Of a stretch of DNA of 7,831 nt, positions 5,826 through 7,831 are shown piece after piece; the stretch's first letter is position 1, and each line of letters starts with the position of its first letter. The stretch comes from Coprococcus sp. Its GTDB lineage: Bacteria > Bacillota > Clostridia > Lachnospirales > Lachnospiraceae. The notes under the pieces are model-generated. The model made no database searches. It was not told where the DNA came from and was given only the letters and a program-made list of their open reading frames with translations. The stretch lies in assembly GCA_016297325.1 (NCBI GenBank), contig JAEDGW010000116.1, forward strand, positions 1-7,831, in the 5' to 3' direction. Made by a program: the position numbers and the translations under genes.

Positions 5826-7097
5826 TTATTCACTCACCAACCCCTCTGCCACTTTGTTATCAAGTATAGGTATTGCTCCATATTTCCCAGCCATATAATC
5901 TTTAGCAAAACTTGCGTCTGACCTGACACGTATGTCTGCAAGAGTATAAAGACTCGACACTCCTCTTTTGTCCTTATCAACAAATGCAATTTCATCCCTT
6001 CTGAACTGTCTTCTATCCATAAGGGTAATATCATGTGTTGTAAATATCAACTGCGCCTTTTTATTCTTGTCACTCTGAAAGAGATCTACAATAAACTTAA
6101 CCAATGCCGGATGCAGTCTTGCGGACATTTCATCCACAATAAATACACCTCCTTTTTCCATTATGTTCAATACATATTGTATAAATGAAAAATAACGTAT
6201 TGTTCCAGAAGATTCCATGCTCATCTCAAATTCTTCCTGTCCTGCTTTTTCACCTCTGTCGTCATACATATTATGAATTGTATAAACTTCAACAGAATCG
6301 TTTTCGTCATCCTCAGCACTTTTTCGAATACTAAGACCTTCTATTCCAACATCAGCAATTCTGATAAATTTTTCTACCTCTTTTTTATACTCAGGCTCTT
6401 CCAATAATCTTCTTGAATAACTGACATTTGAAACCACGCCTTTTACACTCGCTTCCAAAAATAATTCAAAATGAATGTTTAATCCACTTTTTAGGTATTC
6501 CTTGAAATTATCCACTATTTCTTTTACAAGGCCCGTTGAAAAATAATCTAAAACACCTATATACAATCTGTCGTCCCTGTATTTTTCAATTCTTTTTAGT
6601 TCTCCTTCATACTTTCTGCCAAATGTAAGTTTTCCTTTTCCCCGCTCATATACTGATTTGTCATTGTATAACAACCATTCCTCTTTTATAATATAGCTTT
6701 TATTATCAGGAAGATCCTCTATAACAAACCCATACTGGTATATATTATCTTTGTATTTAAAAAGTATTTCAAATTCTGAATCCTTTACATCTTCCTCACT
6801 CAACTTAAATCTATTTCTTCTTACATTCAAACCTCTGTTTATTTTGCTGCTATCATTTTCTTCTATCTCTTGATTAAAAAGCTGATTATATACAAAAGTT
6901 TTAAAATAAAAAATTGCACTTATCAAGTTTGACTTTCCACTTGCGTTCTTTCCAAATATTGCCATAGTTTTGAGTGCTTTACTATCCCCACTCTCTATAA
7001 CATGTTCCTTCATATCCTTATAACTCATCGCACGCATATCGAGAACAACCTCTTCTTTAAACGATGCAAAATTTCTAACACGAAACATTAATAACAT
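5826..7097 (-). CDS. AAA_15/AAA_21-type ABC ATPase (RloA/AbiLi-like), sensor partner of the RloB protein
   Basis: This 423-residue protein is a single-domain ABC/SMC-like ATPase of the kind found in OLD, PARIS and AbiL systems. It opens with the family-typical FRVRNFASFKEEV (5-17), followed by Walker A GKNASGKS (49-56). A long insert (about 70-290) contains beta-rich and coiled segments. A signature-like ESSGTIRYF lies at 295-303, Walker B GVFIVDEMSARLHP at 317-330 (D322, E323), and the switch His in IFTTHD (351-356). It has no C-terminal TOPRIM domain; that activity appears to be supplied by the RloB protein encoded 2 bases downstream. The ATG at 7097 is preferred over the one at 7088 because AGGAGG ends 7 bases before it. 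The gene is clearly more AT-rich than its flanks. Its likely role is ATP-dependent sensing and gating of the RloB effector, inferred from related two-gene systems. Confidence 0.9.
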   Translation of the reverse strand: MLLMFRVRNFASFKEEVVLDMRAMSYKDMKEHVIESGDSKALKTMAIFGKNASGKSNLISAIFYFKTFVYNQLFNQEIEENDSSKINRGLNVRRNRFKLSEEDVKDSEFEILFKYKDNIYQYGFVIEDLPDNKSYIIKEEWLLYNDKSVYERGKGKLTFGRKYEGELKRIEKYRDDRLYIGVLDYFSTGLVKEIVDNFKEYLKSGLNIHFELFLEASVKGVVSNVSYSRRLLEEPEYKKEVEKFIRIADVGIEGLSIRKSAEDDENDSVEVYTIHNMYDDRGEKAGQEEFEMSMESSGTIRYFSFIQYVLNIMEKGGVFIVDEMSARLHPALVKFIVDLFQSDKNKKAQLIFTTHDITLMDRRQFRRDEIAFVDKDKRGVSSLYTLADIRVRSDASFAKDYMAGKYGAIPILDNKVAEGLVSE

Positions 7098-7104
7098 ATA
7101 TCCA

Positions 7105-7110
7105 CCTCCT
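7105..7110 (-). promoter_or_regulatory. Consensus RBS of the ATPase gene
   Basis: Read leftward, AGGAGG sits 7 bases before the ATG at 7097 and about 16 bases before the next in-frame ATG at 7088, so it supports the longer start. It is a full match to the Shine-Dalgarno consensus, stronger than the sites ahead of rloB or the MFS gene. Confidence 0.85.
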
Positions 7111-7138
7111 CATATATACATATCTGTTATACCATTTT

Positions 7139-7167
7139 AATATATCTCATCTAGTACTCTATTTCAA
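7139..7167 (-). promoter_or_regulatory. Predicted sigma-A promoter for the ATPase-RloB pair
   Basis: Read leftward, TTGAAA (7162-7167) and TATATT (7139-7144) are spaced by 17 bases, each matching consensus at 5 of 6 positions. Transcription would begin near 7132, giving a leader of about 35 bases to the ATG at 7097. No operator-like inverted repeat is obvious here, so basal constitutive expression seems likely. The remaining bases up to 7280 are T-rich and hold nothing I can name. Confidence 0.55.
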
Positions 7168-7283
7168 TATTTTATCGTGTTTTACGGTTCTTTTCACATA
7201 TTTTTATCATTTCTTGATGTTTTTCATAGAAAAATATCGTTTTTTTCGTTTGCAACCTATATTTATCATATTCCATATTAAAA

Positions 7284-7316
7284 AAGAGATGTGTCCCCAT
7301 CTAAAACACATCTCTT
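7284..7316 (-). terminator. Intrinsic terminator of tyrS
   Basis: Arms AAGAGATGTGT (7284-7294) and ACACATCTCTT (7306-7316) form an 11-bp perfect stem around an 11-base loop. Read leftward it is followed by a run of T residues (RC of 7281-7286) and lies about 32 bases past the tyrS stop. It separates tyrS transcription from the promoter of the ATPase-RloB pair. Confidence 0.9.
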
Positions 7317-7348
7317 GTATCGTTTATTTTCCGCTATAACGAAAGTCC

Positions 7349-7831
7349 TTACTTGCTAACCTTCCTGAAGTTCTTCTTTCCACGTCTCACAACAACGCCC
7401 TCTCCGTCGAACTTCTCCTCTGGAATTGTAGTCTGGACATCTGTGATCTTCTCGCCGTCCACAGCGACACCGCCCTGCTCTACGGCACGTCTGCCCTCGT
7501 TACGTGATGTAACAAGACCTGACTTTACGAGAACTGACACGATATCGATGGCGCCGTCCTTGAAGTCGTCTGCTGTAAGTGTCACTGATGGCATATCTGC
7601 TGCAACACCCTTTGAGAACAGTGCTCTTGCGCTCTCCTGAGCCTTTGCAGCCTCCTCCTCGCCGTGTACAAGCTTTGTGAGCTCATATGCAAGGATCTCC
7701 TTTGCCTGGTTGAGCTGGCTGCCCTCCCAGCTATCCATCTTATCTATCTCCTCAAGTGGAAGGAATGTGAGCATACGGATGCACTTCAGAACATCTGCAT
7801 CTGCCACATTTCTCCAGTACTGGTAGAACTC
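7349..7831 (-). CDS. tyrS: Tyrosine--tRNA ligase, C-terminal part (5' end off the right edge)
   Basis: The leftward frame is open at the right edge and ends in TAA at 7349, giving the last 160 residues of TyrS, which attaches tyrosine to tRNA-Tyr in the cytoplasm. The first visible residues, EFYQYWRNVADADVLK, followed by RMLTFLPLEEI, match the conserved region after the KMSKS loop in bacterial TyrRS. The end holds the S4-type RNA-binding domain: IDIVSVLVKSGLVTSRNEGRRAVEQGG and VAVDGEKITD, which contacts the tRNA. The GTG at 7807 is an internal Val codon, not a start. The catalytic HIGH and KMSKS motifs and any T-box leader lie outside the window. GC content is visibly higher than in the neighbouring ATPase gene, and a strong terminator follows. 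This is a typical core gene and marks the edge of the variable segment. Confidence 0.97.
   Translation of the reverse strand, partial: EFYQYWRNVADADVLKCIRMLTFLPLEEIDKMDSWEGSQLNQAKEILAYELTKLVHGEEEAAKAQESARALFSKGVAADMPSVTLTADDFKDGAIDIVSVLVKSGLVTSRNEGRRAVEQGGVAVDGEKITDVQTTIPEEKFDGEGVVVRRGKKNFRKVSK

Noticed and set aside
5125..7097. Alternative readings as toxin-antitoxin, PARIS or a retron effector pair
   Set aside because: No reverse transcriptase or ncRNA is present, the small partner has RloB rather than DUF4435 landmarks, and an ATPase of this size is not antitoxin-like. PARIS remains a more distant relative.
7168..7280. Possible small gene or RNA in the T-rich stretch upstream of the ATPase gene
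   Set aside because: No frame with an RBS, no stable hairpin apart from the tyrS terminator, and no repeats were seen.
7807..7807. GTG start for a 152-residue S4-domain protein
   Set aside because: The frame continues to the window edge with EFYQYWRN, a conserved TyrS sequence, so the GTG is an internal Val codon of a truncated tyrS.
1..7831. CRISPR arrays, tRNA genes, insertion sequence ends
   Set aside because: No regularly spaced repeats, cloverleaf-like sequence, transposase frame or long terminal inverted repeats were found.

Overview
The window looks like chromosomal DNA of a low-to-mid GC Clostridia-type Firmicute, plausibly a Lachnospiraceae gut or rumen anaerobe. The pointers are AGGAGG-type ribosome binding sites, a bacterial TyrS, a small lipoprotein with a DxDxDG loop of a style common in that family, and a LytTR regulator. 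This assignment is inference; there is no rRNA or other marker here.

Left block (1-3606): two divergent units share a control region of about 320 bases. Leftward run a LytTR-family response regulator (597-1289) and, 20 bases downstream, an acidic-linker lipoprotein (1-576) cut by the window edge. Rightward runs a 664-residue membrane protein of unknown family (1612-3606). The shared region holds a plausible promoter for each direction and two sets of paired direct repeats (start-to-start 19 and 21 bp), so the LytTR protein may control the membrane protein and itself. Its receiver domain looks degenerate: Glu replaces the phospho-accepting Asp. No histidine kinase is in the window.

A 65-base, nearly continuous hairpin (3640-3704) separates the convergent membrane protein and MFS transporter genes and probably terminates both.

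Right block (3708-7097, all leftward): an AAA/ABC-type ATPase of the AAA_15/AAA_21 (RloA-like) class, an RloB-family TOPRIM-like protein 2 bases after it, and an MFS transporter 34 bases further on. The ATPase-RloB pair matches the composition of the Lactococcus AbiL two-gene abortive-infection system and is the best candidate for a phage-defence module. It has its own TTGAAA-17-TATATT promoter and consensus RBS. Hand counts on sample lines put it near one third GC, against about half in the MFS and tyrS genes, which suggests acquisition beside the housekeeping gene tyrS.

Right edge (7349-7831): the C-terminal 160 codons of tyrS with the S4 RNA-binding domain, followed by a clean intrinsic terminator. 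No RNA genes, insertion sequences or CRISPR arrays were seen.
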